Notes under the pieces: model-generated
Databases searched by the model: none
The model's input: only the letters and a program-made list of their open reading frames with translations
What the model was told of the DNA's origin: nothing
NCBI GenBank assembly: GCA_959020865.1
Contig: CAUEUD010000242.1
Coordinates: forward strand, 1 to 5,237
Source: Eubacterium limosum
GTDB taxonomy: Bacteria > Bacillota > Clostridia > Eubacteriales > Eubacteriaceae
DNA: 5,237 nt
Direction of reading: 5' to 3'
Translations under genes and position numbers: made by a program
Shown: in pieces, positions 4,871 to 5,237 of the stretch
Numbering within the stretch: the first letter of the stretch is position 1
How the letters are laid out: the number at the start of each line of letters is the position of its first letter

Positions 4871-5237
4871 ATGTCAAATTATTCAGCAGGAGAAAATTAT
4901 CTGAAGGCTATTCTGATTCTTCATCAGCGACTCGATAAAGTGCGAAAAACAGATATTGCGGATTTTCTGGGCTATACTAAAGCCAGTGTCAGCTATATGA
5001 TCAAGCTTTTGGAAGAGAATGATCTGGTCAGCGTGGAGAGTAATAATGTTTGCTTAACGCAGAGGGGACTCAAAGAAGCATTAAATATTTATGAGCGCTA
5101 TCTGCGTATTCGTGATTTTCTCGTCTACTTTCTGGGAATATCGGCCAAAACGGCTGAACGGGATGCTTGCCGATTGGAGCATCATGATTTCGATGAGCCT
5201 GTCTGCGGCGGTATCGCCGGCAATCGGACCCTCGGCG
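4871..5237 (+). CDS. DtxR/MntR-family metal-dependent regulator (3' partial)
   Basis: The first 122 codons of an iron- or manganese-responsive repressor run off the window end. The start is ATG 4871, with GAGGAG at 4858-4863 seven bases upstream. The winged helix-turn-helix spans about residues 8-66: ENYLKAILIL (8-17), KTDIADFLGYTKASVSYMIK (26-45) and the wing with CLTQRGLKEA (61-70). The dimerisation domain begins with YERYLRIRDFLVYFLGI (74-90) and DACRLEH (98-104). C100, E103 and H104 align by eye with DtxR ligands C102, E105 and H106. Positions matching DtxR M10, H79 and E83 are N9, Y77 and R81, so the metal sites are not standard. After H104 the frame departs from the usual EH-[VIM]-[MIL]-S. 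It is preceded by its own promoter flanked by two operator-like dyads. Confidence 0.88.
   Translation, partial: MSNYSAGENYLKAILILHQRLDKVRKTDIADFLGYTKASVSYMIKLLEENDLVSVESNNVCLTQRGLKEALNIYERYLRIRDFLVYFLGISAKTAERDACRLEHHDFDEPVCGGIAGNRTLG

Noticed and set aside
1..5237. CRISPR array, insertion sequence, tRNA or rRNA
   Set aside because: I saw no regularly spaced repeats, transposase motifs, terminal inverted repeats with target duplications, or tRNA-like folds; genes are tightly packed.

Overview
The window carries the 3' part of an anaerobic sulfite reductase operon followed by four complete genes, one small reading frame and the start of a metalloregulator. Low to moderate G+C, strong AGGAGG-type ribosome binding sites, TTGACA-type promoters with 17-bp spacers and an asrB-asrC pair all fit an anaerobic Firmicute, probably a clostridium. 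Eubacteriaceae or a relative is a guess, not a demonstrated placement.

Layout. (1) Bases 1-1794, plus strand: asrB, missing its first roughly 30 codons, then asrC. Together with AsrA, presumably encoded just upstream, they would form the cytoplasmic NADH-dependent sulfite reductase: AsrB passes electrons through FAD and a 2Fe-2S cluster to the siroheme/4Fe-4S subunit AsrC, which reduces sulfite to sulfide. A strong hairpin terminator at 1815-1848 closes the operon. (2) Bases 1889-2977, plus strand: a GNAT acetyltransferase and a cysteine-rich DUF3795-type protein, 39 bp apart and probably co-transcribed, then a possible 24-codon frame at 3008-3082. (3) Bases 3075-3881, minus strand: a polytopic membrane protein with a GTG start, converging on the previous unit. 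Both frames end inside one palindrome that works as a two-way terminator. (4) Bases 3882-5237, plus strand: a TetR-family regulator and the 5' part of a DtxR/MntR-family metalloregulator, each with its own promoter.

The most interesting signal is regulatory. The 16-bp sequence AGTGAATNNATTCATT occurs three times: once over the -10/start region of the tetR-type promoter and twice flanking the promoter of the DtxR-type gene, the latter two centred 53 bp apart, about five helical turns. This suggests that the TetR-type protein represses itself and also controls the metalloregulator, although another protein could bind these sites. A different perfect dyad, CCGAC-AAA-GTCGG, lies in the spacer of the tetR promoter and suggests a second input.

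The DtxR-type protein keeps the Cys/Glu/His ligands of one metal site but lacks residues expected at the other. Its final visible codons deviate from the family and are GC-rich, so a frameshift or a contig-edge artefact is possible. I found no mobile element, CRISPR array, rRNA or tRNA. No stretch over 300 bases lacks a gene.
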